Below, piece after piece: positions 29,667 to 38,311 of a stretch of 46,280 nt of DNA. The position numbers and the translations under genes were made by a program. Every line of letters starts with the position of its first letter. Position 1 is the first letter of the stretch. The stretch lies in IMG/VR virus record IMGVR_UViG_3300012012_001384, positions 1 through 46,280 of that record. One strand, 5' to 3'. This DNA is from a virus. The notes under the pieces were generated by a model that was given only the letters and a program-made list of their open reading frames with translations, was not told where the DNA came from and did no database searches.

Positions 29667-29735
29667 CTTGGCAACACCTCAGTGTGTAAGTCCAACCTAC
29701 TGGATACGAATCTTTGATTCATGGAAGCCAGTGTT
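29667..29735 (+). promoter_or_regulatory. structured element, GTAAGTCC family, copy 4 (plus strand), with second stem-loop
   Basis: The outer TTGG:CCAA stem (29668-29671, 29692-29695) encloses ACAC-CTCA-GTGT and the conserved GTAAGT strand. The second stem-loop (29699-29732) has ACTGG:CCAGT outside and GAATC-TTT-GATTC inside. This two-part plan, with a TTT loop, matches the leftward copy at 3761-3833 although most stem bases differ. It is the only copy in the late region, upstream of the tail-lysozyme gene. A TTAGACTAAA box just before it may be a promoter. Confidence 0.65.
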
Positions 29736-29749
29736 GTTGCTTTAATCTA

Positions 29750-29869
29750 ATGATTCTTTGTCCCAACTTTGTTAAACGCCTTGCTGTTACCGTTAGTTTG
29801 ATTACGTCTGTTCAAGCCGTATTTGCACCAGGTCTCAAGGCTGATTCAAATTGGGTTAGAGAAAGCTAA
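29750..29869 (+). CDS. 39-aa signal-peptide-like ORF
   Basis: The ATG at 29750 opens MILCPNFVKRLAVTVSLITS, continuing to VQAVFA and a short polar end. Lys-Arg followed by a hydrophobic stretch and an AxA-type end (AVFA) looks like a complete signal peptide. The stop (29867-29869) lies five bases before the lysozyme ATG. It could be a small membrane peptide, a leader peptide or a chance ORF. Confidence 0.4.
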   Translation: MILCPNFVKRLAVTVSLITSVQAVFAPGLKADSNWVRES

Positions 29870-29873
29870 TGTT

Positions 29874-30545
29874 ATGCCTTTAAATCCAAACGCTACTCTT
29901 GTTGCTGAACGTTTGAAAGGTGCTGGTTATACCCGCGCACAGATTGCTGGCGTCTTAGGTAATTTTCAACTTGAGTCTGGCTTTAATCCTCGTATAAACG
30001 AAGGAGGAGCAGTTGGTGGTCCCAGGGGTGTTGGTGGTTATGGTTTAGGTCAATGGACAGGTGACCGTCAAACTGCTCTTGTTAACTTTGCTAAAGGACG
30101 AAAAGCAGATCCAGGTAATACAGGCATACAAGCGGACTTTTTATTACATGAGTTAGGTGGTCCCGAGAAAGCGGCTGCTGCTTCTTTACGTAAAGCTGTT
30201 TCTCCAGAAGAAGCGTCACGTCGTTTCTTAACTGATTTTGAGCGTGCTGGTATTCCAAAAACAAATGAGCGCATGCAAGCCGCACGTGCTTTGTATGATA
30301 AATTAAGTTTTCTGGATAAGCCTCAGCAAACAGCTACATCTTCCTTTGCTGCACCATCTACTTCTACAAATAAAAGCGTAGAAGATATCTTGGCATCAGT
30401 CATCGGTGGCGCAGTAAAGCCAGAGTTAGAAGACAAGAATAATAAAGCAAAAACATTAGTAGAGATGGTAATGCAATCCGTACTTCCTGGAGTGCTTTCT
30501 ACAACTAGTCCAGCGATACCACCTAATCCTTTTGCGTTGTACTGA
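29874..30545 (+). CDS. phage tail lysozyme (224 aa)
   Basis: I chose the ATG at 29874 (MPLNPNATLVAERLKGAGYT); a frame open to 29823 at TTG overlaps the upstream 39-codon ORF. Residues 5-130 match the tail-lysozyme fold: GVLGNFQLESGFNP (Glu34, likely catalytic) and GYGLGQWTGDR (55-65). A helical tail (VEDILASVIGGA) and short proline-rich end follow. It probably cuts cell-wall glycan during DNA entry. It shares TGATG with the next gene. Confidence 0.85.
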   Translation: MPLNPNATLVAERLKGAGYTRAQIAGVLGNFQLESGFNPRINEGGAVGGPRGVGGYGLGQWTGDRQTALVNFAKGRKADPGNTGIQADFLLHELGGPEKAAAASLRKAVSPEEASRRFLTDFERAGIPKTNERMQAARALYDKLSFLDKPQQTATSSFAAPSTSTNKSVEDILASVIGGAVKPELEDKNNKAKTLVEMVMQSVLPGVLSTTSPAIPPNPFALY

Positions 30546-30829
30546 TGGCTAGGTTTTCTGACTACTTAGATAGCTCCTACCTCCCAGGGGAAGTGTATAA
30601 TAGTGGACTATCAGAATACCGCGAAGATCCGCAATTTATTGTTGATTATTTAACAAAGAAAAAATTTAAATTTGATGCAGATGAATTACAAGATTCCTTG
30701 GTAAAACCAGGGAGCTCTTTTCAAAGATTTTTAAACTTACAAAATAATCCAGAGTCTTTATTTACAAGTAAAATGCGTCTCCCTCAGAGATTTCAAGAGT
30801 TCCAATCCCTGTCTAACCTTGGAACATAA
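30545..30829 (+). CDS. small hypothetical protein (94 aa)
   Basis: The product (MARFSDYLDSSYLPGEVYNS) is polar and rich in Tyr, Phe and Lys (IVDYLTKKKFKFDADELQDS). It is coupled by TGATG to the tail lysozyme, so it may accompany it in the virion or assist in its placement. No family is recognised. Confidence 0.7.
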   Translation: MARFSDYLDSSYLPGEVYNSGLSEYREDPQFIVDYLTKKKFKFDADELQDSLVKPGSSFQRFLNLQNNPESLFTSKMRLPQRFQEFQSLSNLGT

Positions 30830-30832
30830 CGC

Positions 30833-30840
30833 TATAATTA
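30833..30840 (+). promoter_or_regulatory. TATAATTA box
   Basis: TATAATTA lies 20 bases before the TTG start at 30860, repeating the eight-base word of the other late spacers. There is no -35. Confidence 0.45.
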
Positions 30841-30859
30841 ATAAAAAGCGGTAAGTACA

Positions 30860-31642
30860 TTGTCTTCTACAGCCACAAATAAACAACCCCTTTTGGTTGA
30901 TAGACCTTTATTTGATTCCGTCCGTGTAACTACACAGACTGTGGGCAGTGCATCCTCCAACACACTCTTTGTGCAAGGCGGACAAGGACCATCCATCTTG
31001 GTGGACATGGACGCAGCCCTTAGCGAAGACACCAACAATGGTGGTGTTGTTGATTCCATTACGATTGTGCGTAATGATTTCTATCGTGCTCCAGACTACA
31101 CTTACACGGGAATTGCAAGTTCTGGTCAAGTTGTTTCCTTTGTAAGTGGTCAGATAATTCAGATCACAGCAGTTACAGGTATAGGTACAGCGCCTGCTAG
31201 TGGCGTTGGTTATTACACCTACACAGGGGCATCAACATTGACAGGTGTCAATACCTCTCTCTTGTACTCTGGCGGTACAACTACAGGCTTTTTGTACAAC
31301 GGCGTTAACTACGGATACAAACCCGCAGTTACCTTTGCGTTCTATCACACCCGTGGTACAACAATACCAATCCCTGGTTCTGGTGATTACAGATTGTTAT
31401 TTGCTAAGACAGTTCCGGCTGATAGTGGCGTAGTTGATTGTTCTGATGTGATGCCTCAACTTGCGACACCTGTTGTGCAAGCAGGTAATACCGCTGGTTT
31501 AGGTTCGACTGCACCTTTACGTAACAAAGGAATTTACTTAGAACGTGGCGACAGAATTTACGTAGGTGTATTCCCAGATGGTCCGAACTCAAGTGGTTAT
31601 ATTCCAGGTGCTCACGTTATAGCAGAAGGCGGCTTCTTCTAG
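30860..31642 (+). CDS. probable virion protein, beta-rich (260 aa)
   Basis: It starts at TTG 30860 (MSSTATNKQPLLVDRPLFDS). The composition (Gly, Thr, Val, Ser, Tyr) and alternating pattern (RAPDYTYTGIASSGQVVSFV) suggest a beta-rich structural protein, perhaps part of the tail or a decoration protein. The end (ERGDRIYVGVFPDGPNSSGY) resembles the start of fibre-type domains. No known family is recognised. The next gene follows after two bases. Confidence 0.75.
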   Translation: MSSTATNKQPLLVDRPLFDSVRVTTQTVGSASSNTLFVQGGQGPSILVDMDAALSEDTNNGGVVDSITIVRNDFYRAPDYTYTGIASSGQVVSFVSGQIIQITAVTGIGTAPASGVGYYTYTGASTLTGVNTSLLYSGGTTTGFLYNGVNYGYKPAVTFAFYHTRGTTIPIPGSGDYRLLFAKTVPADSGVVDCSDVMPQLATPVVQAGNTAGLGSTAPLRNKGIYLERGDRIYVGVFPDGPNSSGYIPGAHVIAEGGFF

Positions 31643-31644
31643 TC

Positions 31645-33204
31645 ATGGCAAAGAAGAGTGGAAACTCTTTTGGTGCAAGTTCCTTTGGCGGTTTATCAAC
31701 CGCACCCATAATTCCACCAGCGGGTGTGAAGCCAATAACTACGGAATTTTCCCGTGGTTCAATTCCAGACTCTATTTACACAACAAATAGAGAATCTGCT
31801 TGGACACGCTGGAGGAAAGGTTATGAACTTGCGACCGCATCTACACATAACACTGATTACAGATATGAATTCTCCTACGAAATACCAGCTACTACAACAA
31901 GTGGTAATCCAACGCCTGTAATCTCAGGTGCTTTTGTAGGTTTTCCAACTACAAATAAAGAACTTGGAATGCACTGGGCGGTATGGCGATACGCTGGATC
32001 ATTACGATGTGATGATTTTATTGATCCTGTTAGTACCAACAGACTTTATATTAGTAGCGTCACAGAAGACGCAACAAATTGGTATGTAACTCTTGCTGGA
32101 ACCTGGAGCTCAGGCAACCCACTTCCCGCACCTTTCTACATTCCTGTCACAGGACAACCTAATGGTTTACGTCCAGCGACAACAGAGATTTTTGAAGATC
32201 GTGTTATTACTGTTGGTGGAGACATCATTACAAAAGAAACGTTTAATCCAGCAACACAAAAACGTTATGGTTATGTTCAAGCCGTTGTTACAAACATAGA
32301 TCCTTTTACGGGAATACTTACGTTCAAGAAGGCTGGTTCTGTGTACGTAACACCTGATGCTGTGTACATAAGTCCATCTCCACAAGGCTTTACAGTAGGT
32401 AGATACCTTATAACAGGAGCACGATACTGTTGTACCTGCCAAGACTTCACGCATCGGGACTACTCCTTCCTTGCTTCCAATAACAACAAGCAAGCAATGC
32501 CGCGCAACAATATATCATCGATTAAACCAGGTCGTTTTGAATTAACAAAACGTGATGGCACCTTAGATAACAGTGCAATGACTACAGCATCTGTAGACAG
32601 AAACATTGAGGTATATGCGCCAGATGCTTTTGGACTTGATTACACAGTCTCAGATAGCTCTATAACCGAAGCAGGAGCCACCAGAGACAACCCTGGAGTC
32701 TATCGTGAGTTTGGTTTCTTGTATACTCGTAGTACACCGGACGTAGCTCTCCCAGGCTCCTCTGCGGAAGGTTTACCTGGCTATAAAGATTACACTGCAA
32801 GTATCACAAGTACAGATGCAAATTCTATTTCACAAGATGTGATTACATCTATCACAGATAATTGGACACCTCTTCTGGATGAGTTACGTTATTGCAAACA
32901 TATCTATGCACTTAGATTTAAAGATCGTGTGTTCCCCCCTGAACCATCTGATTTTCCAGTAGGACCAGAAAGCATGGTCAACTGGGAACAAAAGTTAGTT
33001 GCTAAAACAGAAAAAGAACAACAAGCAGCAAGATCATACTATGCAACCAGAAGATCACTGGCAATGATGGACGTACCCCCTTACAATTCCCAGTCACCAA
33101 TGATATACCCAATGTTACAAAAACTATTTAACATTACGACAGACCGTATTCTTATTGCTAACTTTACTATGTATGACAAAGACGGTATAGCGTATACACC
33201 TTGA
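31645..33204 (+). CDS. probable tail structural protein (519 aa)
   Basis: The product (MAKKSGNSFGASSFGGLSTA) is mostly beta-rich with many aromatic residues. One unusual cysteine cluster, RYCCTCQDFTHRDY, lies at about residues 256-269 and could bind metal. The C-terminal quarter is helical (WEQKLVAKTEKEQQAARSYY). Length and position suggest a tail tube or baseplate component, but I recognise no family. It is coupled to the gene before it. Confidence 0.75.
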   Translation: MAKKSGNSFGASSFGGLSTAPIIPPAGVKPITTEFSRGSIPDSIYTTNRESAWTRWRKGYELATASTHNTDYRYEFSYEIPATTTSGNPTPVISGAFVGFPTTNKELGMHWAVWRYAGSLRCDDFIDPVSTNRLYISSVTEDATNWYVTLAGTWSSGNPLPAPFYIPVTGQPNGLRPATTEIFEDRVITVGGDIITKETFNPATQKRYGYVQAVVTNIDPFTGILTFKKAGSVYVTPDAVYISPSPQGFTVGRYLITGARYCCTCQDFTHRDYSFLASNNNKQAMPRNNISSIKPGRFELTKRDGTLDNSAMTTASVDRNIEVYAPDAFGLDYTVSDSSITEAGATRDNPGVYREFGFLYTRSTPDVALPGSSAEGLPGYKDYTASITSTDANSISQDVITSITDNWTPLLDELRYCKHIYALRFKDRVFPPEPSDFPVGPESMVNWEQKLVAKTEKEQQAARSYYATRRSLAMMDVPPYNSQSPMIYPMLQKLFNITTDRILIANFTMYDKDGIAYTP

Positions 33205-33294
33205 ATACTTGTTGCTGTCTTCAAGAAAGCTTCTGTATCTATACTCCTTCCCCCGCGTTTAGAGAAATTAAAATAAGATAACAGCAAATTGAGT

Positions 33295-33657
33295 ATGTTC
33301 AATTGTGAGCAGGATCCCCTTTCCCTTCTCCTTGAATTAACTCCTAAATTAGCTAAGCGACGTTATCGACAATCTATCTACGAATCCTGGGACCACAAAT
33401 GTGGTTATTGCGGCAGGGAAGCTACGTCTTTAGATCACATAATACCAAGGTTTCGTTCTGGTTCTAACAACCGTAACAACCTGCTTCCTGCGTGCCAACG
33501 TTGCAATAATCACAAAGGCAGCGATAAGATGGAAGAATGGTATCAACAACAAGAATTTTTCACTCAAGCTAAGATGGATATGATACAGTCTTGGATGAAT
33601 CAAGAAGCTATCGACTTTTTTACCTCTTGTCCTACCACTTTAAGTTACGCTGTTTGA
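33295..33657 (+). CDS. HNH endonuclease with CxxC zinc pairs (120 aa)
   Basis: I chose the ATG at 33295; a TTG two codons earlier is also possible. The core is CGYCGREATSLDHIIPRFRS followed by NNLLPACQRCNNHKGS: Cys36/Cys39 and Cys67/Cys70 for zinc, Asp47-His48 and Asn71/His73 for the HNH site. Unlike the two AP2-type HNH proteins, it is of the McrA-like compact type. It is probably another free-standing homing endonuclease, but a packaging-linked HNH cannot be excluded. Confidence 0.85.
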   Translation: MFNCEQDPLSLLLELTPKLAKRRYRQSIYESWDHKCGYCGREATSLDHIIPRFRSGSNNRNNLLPACQRCNNHKGSDKMEEWYQQQEFFTQAKMDMIQSWMNQEAIDFFTSCPTTLSYAV

Positions 33658-33658
33658 T

Positions 33659-36301
33659 ATGAGTATTTATTACAGCCCAGATAAAGGTTTAGTTGTAAAT
33701 AAGCTACCAGACTCACGTGCAAACGAAAGCAAGCACAGTGAGTTAAATGACACTGGTAGACCGGAAAGTTTTTATTGGGATACGTATACAGATTGGGTAA
33801 ATGGAAAATTAGTAACAGGGCAGGTAATTAAAGATTCAAATGGAAATATTGTGCACAATGCAGGAGCAACCAAAGATGGAGCAATGGAAAATTACAATAA
33901 AGTAGCTGAAGCTAATAAAAAAGCAAATAGAGAAGGTGCATTAGCCAACTTGCGAGCAAGAGATGCTAATAAAGAAATAGATGAACATAAAGCAAATGTA
34001 CCTATAAATACAGCTTACGATAAAACGGTAGCTACTTTAAACACATCTCAACCAGGAGAATATATTACACAAAGAGAACTACTTAAAAAAATACCAGATT
34101 TAAATGATACAGTAAAAAAAGAAATAGAAGATGCTTTTAGAGGAGCTTACATTGAAAAACATATAGCTAAAAATAAATGGGATCCAGCTCTTAGTTCAAA
34201 ACCACCTTATGGTGATTTTGATCCAAAGTATTACAAAGAAAAGTATACAGACGTAAAAAATGCATGGGATAGTTATGTAAAAAACGATGACGTAGATGTT
34301 ATTGAACGTTATGGGGAGACTGGTTTTTATGCTAACCATTACACTAATTATGGTAAAAATGAAAAACGTCGTGCTAATGCAGTTGAAGTAGCAGAAGAAA
34401 CTAAGAAATATACGGAAGCTAAAAAAACAGACGCTGAGATTCAAGCTATTCGTGATCAGCAGTTAGGGTTAAATACAGATACACAAGCTTCTCGTTTGAT
34501 GGGGGAAGGAAGTGCAATAGCAGCTGAGTGGGACAAGGCAAAAAAAGGTGATCCCTATTGGTCAAAACAAGCCAAAGAAAAATATCTTGACATTGATAAA
34601 CAAGATGAGTTTTTAACGTTATTCCGTCTTTCAGAACGACCAGAAGATAAAGAAATACTTAAGGGTGTAGTAGGTACCAAAAGCGGCATCACTGAATTAG
34701 AAGATGCATTTAATCAAGCCGTTGGAGCAGAAGCATTAGTAGAAACAAAGAAGTTCGGTGCTTTGGCTCAAGATGTTTTAAAAGAGACAATTGCTGAAAT
34801 GAAGAAGGCTAAGGGAAAAGAGCAAATGCTTGGTTTATATAAAGGACTTGGTGGATTTAGTGAAATTATAGATATTAATAAACAGTTAAGTGATTCAATA
34901 TTAGGAGATAGTGGTGTTGGCGGTATATTGTCCCAGATGGGAAGTACAACAGAAACAGAAGAAGATTTAGAAAAAAAACTAGAGAACATTACAGGTGTAC
35001 GAAATAACGTAGTTTACAACTGGCAGAAATGGTTTGATACAACACTTAAAGAACGTTATCAAAAAGATATTGAATTAGGTTATAAAACAGAAGATAGTGA
35101 GGAACAATTAAAAATTGATGGTGCCTTTGCTAAAAAATTTGTTGATAATTACTTAACTCCAAGGTTTAACACTTCTCGTTCAATGGATGAATTTCGTGAA
35201 TACATTGATGTTAGACAAGAAGAACAAAACCCCTTTCAAACACAGGATATTGTTAATGCTGTAAAAGTTGTTGCCGATAGAAGAACAAAAGACTACTTAG
35301 ATAAAATTCAAAACACAGCAGCACGTAATTTTGATTCTGAATTTTATTTTAATCCCACTGGAGATAAAGCCAGAGAAGAAGCTTATAAAAAGCAAATGGA
35401 CACAGTAACACAAGACTGGGAAGCTGCTAAAAAAGGAGATGAGTATTGGGCTCAACAAGCTTATCGTTATGGTATTGACGTTAATGATAAAGATGCTTTT
35501 GCTCGTATACATTTCCAAGTAAAAGGACAAGGGCGAGGGTATGATGGTGCTGATGATATTGTTAATGCTAGTAAAATCCAAGATGAAATCTATAAAAATA
35601 TTCTTCCCGCCTTAAGTAAAGAAGCTAAAGATTTAGGATCTGTTTTTGGTATCTTTACTACACCAGAAGAATTTGCCGATGACGTACTCGAAGGCGTGGA
35701 CCCAACAAATAAAGAAGCCTGGAACAAAGTACTTAAAGCAAATGGACTAGAAGACTTCAAAGGAACAATAGACGAACTTAAAGAAGAGATTAAAGAAGCA
35801 TTACGTACAGGCTCCGCTCAGACAATACGAGAAAATATTAAATACTTAAACGAAAAACGCAAACGTCCAACACAAGAAGAGCTTGGCATAACTTACATTG
35901 AACGTCCAGAAGACTACAAAACAGATGATATTAAATCAGATACTGCACTATATACTACATTTCAAAAAGCTGGATACAAAGGAACAGAAGATGAGTTTTA
36001 CGAAAAGTTTTTCCCTGACACTGACCGCTCTGAACAAGAATACTTAACCAAAGCTTTAACAGGAGCAAGCTTTGAACAAACCGGACTAACATTAAGTGAC
36101 GATCCTTTTGAAAACTTTAATACAATTCAAGGTATGTTCCCAGAAGAGGAAGAAGACAATAAGAAAGATGACGATAAAATAAAACCTCCTTCACAATTTT
36201 TTCGATTAGGATTAGAAGATGATGAAGAAGATGAAGACTATGATTACAAATCAAAGTCTGGATCTGATATTTTAGGTGAGTTTACCAAGAACTTTAAATA
36301 A
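33659..36301 (+). CDS. large repeat-bearing virion-like protein (880 aa)
   Basis: The protein is lysine- and glutamate-rich and mainly helical, with AT-rich codons. Near residues 186-235, FDPKYYKEKYTDVKNAW ... HYTNYGKNEKR matches a YYxxxYxDV..HYxxYGxxE motif found in cyanobacterial surface proteins. A unit W(D/E)xAKKGDxYWxxQAxxxxxDxxDKDxF occurs at about residues 285 and 584. The C-terminus is strongly acidic (LEDDEEDEDYDYKSKSGSD). Size and position suggest an internal virion or tail protein. No enzyme motif is visible. Confidence 0.8.
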   Translation: MSIYYSPDKGLVVNKLPDSRANESKHSELNDTGRPESFYWDTYTDWVNGKLVTGQVIKDSNGNIVHNAGATKDGAMENYNKVAEANKKANREGALANLRARDANKEIDEHKANVPINTAYDKTVATLNTSQPGEYITQRELLKKIPDLNDTVKKEIEDAFRGAYIEKHIAKNKWDPALSSKPPYGDFDPKYYKEKYTDVKNAWDSYVKNDDVDVIERYGETGFYANHYTNYGKNEKRRANAVEVAEETKKYTEAKKTDAEIQAIRDQQLGLNTDTQASRLMGEGSAIAAEWDKAKKGDPYWSKQAKEKYLDIDKQDEFLTLFRLSERPEDKEILKGVVGTKSGITELEDAFNQAVGAEALVETKKFGALAQDVLKETIAEMKKAKGKEQMLGLYKGLGGFSEIIDINKQLSDSILGDSGVGGILSQMGSTTETEEDLEKKLENITGVRNNVVYNWQKWFDTTLKERYQKDIELGYKTEDSEEQLKIDGAFAKKFVDNYLTPRFNTSRSMDEFREYIDVRQEEQNPFQTQDIVNAVKVVADRRTKDYLDKIQNTAARNFDSEFYFNPTGDKAREEAYKKQMDTVTQDWEAAKKGDEYWAQQAYRYGIDVNDKDAFARIHFQVKGQGRGYDGADDIVNASKIQDEIYKNILPALSKEAKDLGSVFGIFTTPEEFADDVLEGVDPTNKEAWNKVLKANGLEDFKGTIDELKEEIKEALRTGSAQTIRENIKYLNEKRKRPTQEELGITYIERPEDYKTDDIKSDTALYTTFQKAGYKGTEDEFYEKFFPDTDRSEQEYLTKALTGASFEQTGLTLSDDPFENFNTIQGMFPEEEEDNKKDDDKIKPPSQFFRLGLEDDEEDEDYDYKSKSGSDILGEFTKNFK

Positions 36302-36306
36302 CTAAC

Positions 36307-36606
36307 ATGACTGAAAAACATCAAAAGGCGGCAAGTGCAGCCAAACTAGCGAAAGATAAAATGGCTTGTAATAAGCCACGTAAGACTCCTGGTCATCCAA
36401 CCAAAAGTCATGTAGTTAAAGCTTGTGATAAAGGAGAAGAACGTATTATCCGCTTTGGTCAACAAGGCGTAGAAGGCGCTGGTAAAAACCCAACAACAGA
36501 AAAGGATAAAGCACGAAAGAAATCTTATTATGCTAGACATAATGCGCAAGATCCTAATCCTGACAAGATGAGTGCTAGATATTGGAGTCACCGCGTTAAA
36601 TGGTAG
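36307..36606 (+). CDS. small basic protein (99 aa)
   Basis: The lysine-rich product contains MACNKPRKTPGHPTKSHVVK and ends KKSYYARHNAQDPNPDKMSA, RYWSHRVKW. The ending (ARH..., then YWSHRVKW) matches a small phage protein type common near structural genes, from memory. High charge suggests nucleic-acid binding. It starts five bases after the 880-aa protein. Confidence 0.75.
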   Translation: MTEKHQKAASAAKLAKDKMACNKPRKTPGHPTKSHVVKACDKGEERIIRFGQQGVEGAGKNPTTEKDKARKKSYYARHNAQDPNPDKMSARYWSHRVKW

Positions 36607-36679
36607 CTAGCATAAAACAAAAACATAAAGTCAAAATAAAAAATTTCTGTGTATATTAGAAGTAATAATTATTGTTTTT

Positions 36680-37345
36680 ATGTCGGATCTATCTTGTGCT
36701 GTTAATTTGATCCGTAAATATGAGGGCTTTAGTGAAAAAGCATATCCCGATCAACACACTGGCAAAGAACCATACACTATCGGGTATGGAACTCAATTTT
36801 ATCCAGACGGTGCTCCCGTCAAAAAAGGTCAGTATTGCAGTCAAGAAAAAGCATTAGAATATTTATTTCACGAACTTGGGATTATTGAAGGACGTCTAGA
36901 CAAGTTAAACCTAAATCTAGACAGTTGTATGCGCCAGGCGTTAGTCTCCTTTATTCATTCGGTTGGCTGGGATTCTTTTCTGTACAGCGGAATCATTGAC
37001 TGCTTAGAGGCTGATGATTTCCATGGTGCTATTGAAGACATTGGTCACTGGATCTTCGATGCCGACTACAAGGTCATTGGTGGCCTCCTGGACCGCAGGA
37101 GAGAAGAAGTTGATCTATTCCTACTACAGCTCAACACACCCTTCCGTTCGTCTCCAGACATCTTGTTAACAGCATTTAGAGTCTACAGTGCTGCACCCCA
37201 TCAAGTAGAAGCCATTCGCCATCTGGAAGAACAACTTAATCCGTACGTTTTATCGGAGTTTGCAAACAGATTTAGGGTATCAGATGACCCATGGCTTGGT
37301 GCTACGGACAGTGTCTTAAGCAGTGTGTTTGACTCTTACCCTTAG
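36680..37345 (+). CDS. GH24 (T4-type) lysozyme, endolysin (221 aa)
   Basis: Residues 11-40 contain RKYEGFSEKAYPD and PYTIGYGT: Glu15, Asp24 and Thr33 fit the GH24 catalytic pattern (Glu-8-Asp, then Thr of TIGYG, with three extra residues). The core runs to about residue 155. The last 65 residues are helical and have no family match. The enzyme cuts the glycan strands of peptidoglycan to release virions. A TATATTAGAAGT box 25-35 bases upstream may give it its own promoter. Confidence 0.9.
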   Translation: MSDLSCAVNLIRKYEGFSEKAYPDQHTGKEPYTIGYGTQFYPDGAPVKKGQYCSQEKALEYLFHELGIIEGRLDKLNLNLDSCMRQALVSFIHSVGWDSFLYSGIIDCLEADDFHGAIEDIGHWIFDADYKVIGGLLDRRREEVDLFLLQLNTPFRSSPDILLTAFRVYSAAPHQVEAIRHLEEQLNPYVLSEFANRFRVSDDPWLGATDSVLSSVFDSYP

Positions 37346-37374
37346 AATAGAATTACATAAGACACGCAGAGAAA

Positions 37375-37683
37375 ATGGAGCACTCAGTCGAACCGTGTGA
37401 GCATCGGGAGTTTGACCTCCCTTTGGAGCTTCAGTTTGCAATGAAGAAAGCTGAACTCCAAAGCGCAGAAATGACTTGGGATGAGCTTCAGGCTGCTCTT
37501 TTAAACCTTTACTACACTCGGATGATGGAGTGGACAGCAGTCAAAGATATTATGGCAGGCGAAAATATCGAGATTACCTGGGGCCAACCAACTGATGTTG
37601 ACCTGGCAGAGCTCGCAGCAGCTTGTGTAGCTGATGACGATGACGACGATGATGAAGACGATTACTTGCTTCAGCCGTTCTGA
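37375..37683 (+). CDS. hypothetical acidic protein (102 aa)
   Basis: The product (MEHSVEPCEHREFDLPLELQ) is helical in its middle (TWDELQAALLNLYYTRMMEW) and has a very acidic run near its end (DDDDDDDEDDY). The last 13 bases overlap the convergent 37671-37898 gene. The acid tail could mimic DNA or bind a basic partner; no function is known. Confidence 0.75.
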   Translation: MEHSVEPCEHREFDLPLELQFAMKKAELQSAEMTWDELQAALLNLYYTRMMEWTAVKDIMAGENIEITWGQPTDVDLAELAAACVADDDDDDDEDDYLLQPF

Positions 37684-37898
37684 AAGGTGTCAATCAACCT
37701 ACTAAGGTACCATTGACATTTCTTAAGATCTTCTAAAGGTTTACCTTTGAGCATACAGCGCCAAAGATATTTGATACAGCAGCCACGTAAGTAGCCACGA
37801 TATTCGTCTGTATTTAGTTGTGCCTCTAGTGCTTCGATGCACTCAACCCTATCACTCGCCGTGTAGTGCGAAGGATGGTCAACAAGATCTGAATTCAC
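37671..37898 (-). CDS. DUF3310 protein (75 aa)
   Basis: The product has the full DUF3310 pattern: DHPSHYTASDRVECIEALEA, then RGCCIKYLWRCMLKGKPLED and LKKCQWYLSRLID. These small proteins are common in phages, where they have been called nucleotide-kinase-like without firm proof. It starts at GTG 37898 and overlaps the end of the convergent plus-strand gene by 13 bases. Confidence 0.9.
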   Translation of the reverse strand: MNSDLVDHPSHYTASDRVECIEALEAQLNTDEYRGYLRGCCIKYLWRCMLKGKPLEDLKKCQWYLSRLIDTFQNG

Positions 37899-37925
37899 AA
37901 ACCAGAGGGTAATTCAAATGCCAGC

Positions 37926-38270
37926 TTAACGCATTAAGCCACGACGTTTAGCAGATTGTATTTTTATTTCATCATCAGCCTCAGGTAGCTCTAGTACCAA
38001 GGCATGTGGCTTAGGTGATGCACCCATTGCTACACCTTCTTCCATGGAAGGAATGAGTCCCGATACACCAGGCCGCTTCATTCCTTCAATGTGTAAAGGA
38101 TTACGTTCAAGACCTTGCATTGGTGCTACCAAGCCACGGTTATACATGTCTTGTAAGGGAACATCGTTATTCTGATTGGCTAGTGGTTGACCAAAATCAT
38201 CTTCGCCAATACAACGACACATCACCTCATCCATAAAGCCGTCTAAAAAACCAGCTGCATTGTTATGCAT
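37926..38270 (-). CDS. hypothetical protein (114 aa)
   Basis: The product (MHNNAAGFLDGFMDEVMCRC) has an N-terminal helix, a middle rich in Met, Gly and Pro (GLVAPMQGLERNPLHIEGMK) and a basic end (KIQSAKRRGLMR). No domain is recognised. It is divergent from the plus-strand gene at 38312 with only a short spacer. Confidence 0.7.
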   Translation of the reverse strand: MHNNAAGFLDGFMDEVMCRCIGEDDFGQPLANQNNDVPLQDMYNRGLVAPMQGLERNPLHIEGMKRPGVSGLIPSMEEGVAMGASPKPHALVLELPEADDEIKIQSAKRRGLMR

Positions 38271-38311
38271 AATATTTGAAAAGCTTGATTATCTCCTCTT
38301 ACAATATTACT

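Noticed and set aside
29667-29745. tRNA gene after the 29211-29639 gene
   Set aside because: A seven-pair acceptor-like match exists only with G-U pairs, and there is no D arm or TTC-type T loop. The two-stem plan shared with 3761-3833 explains the region better.
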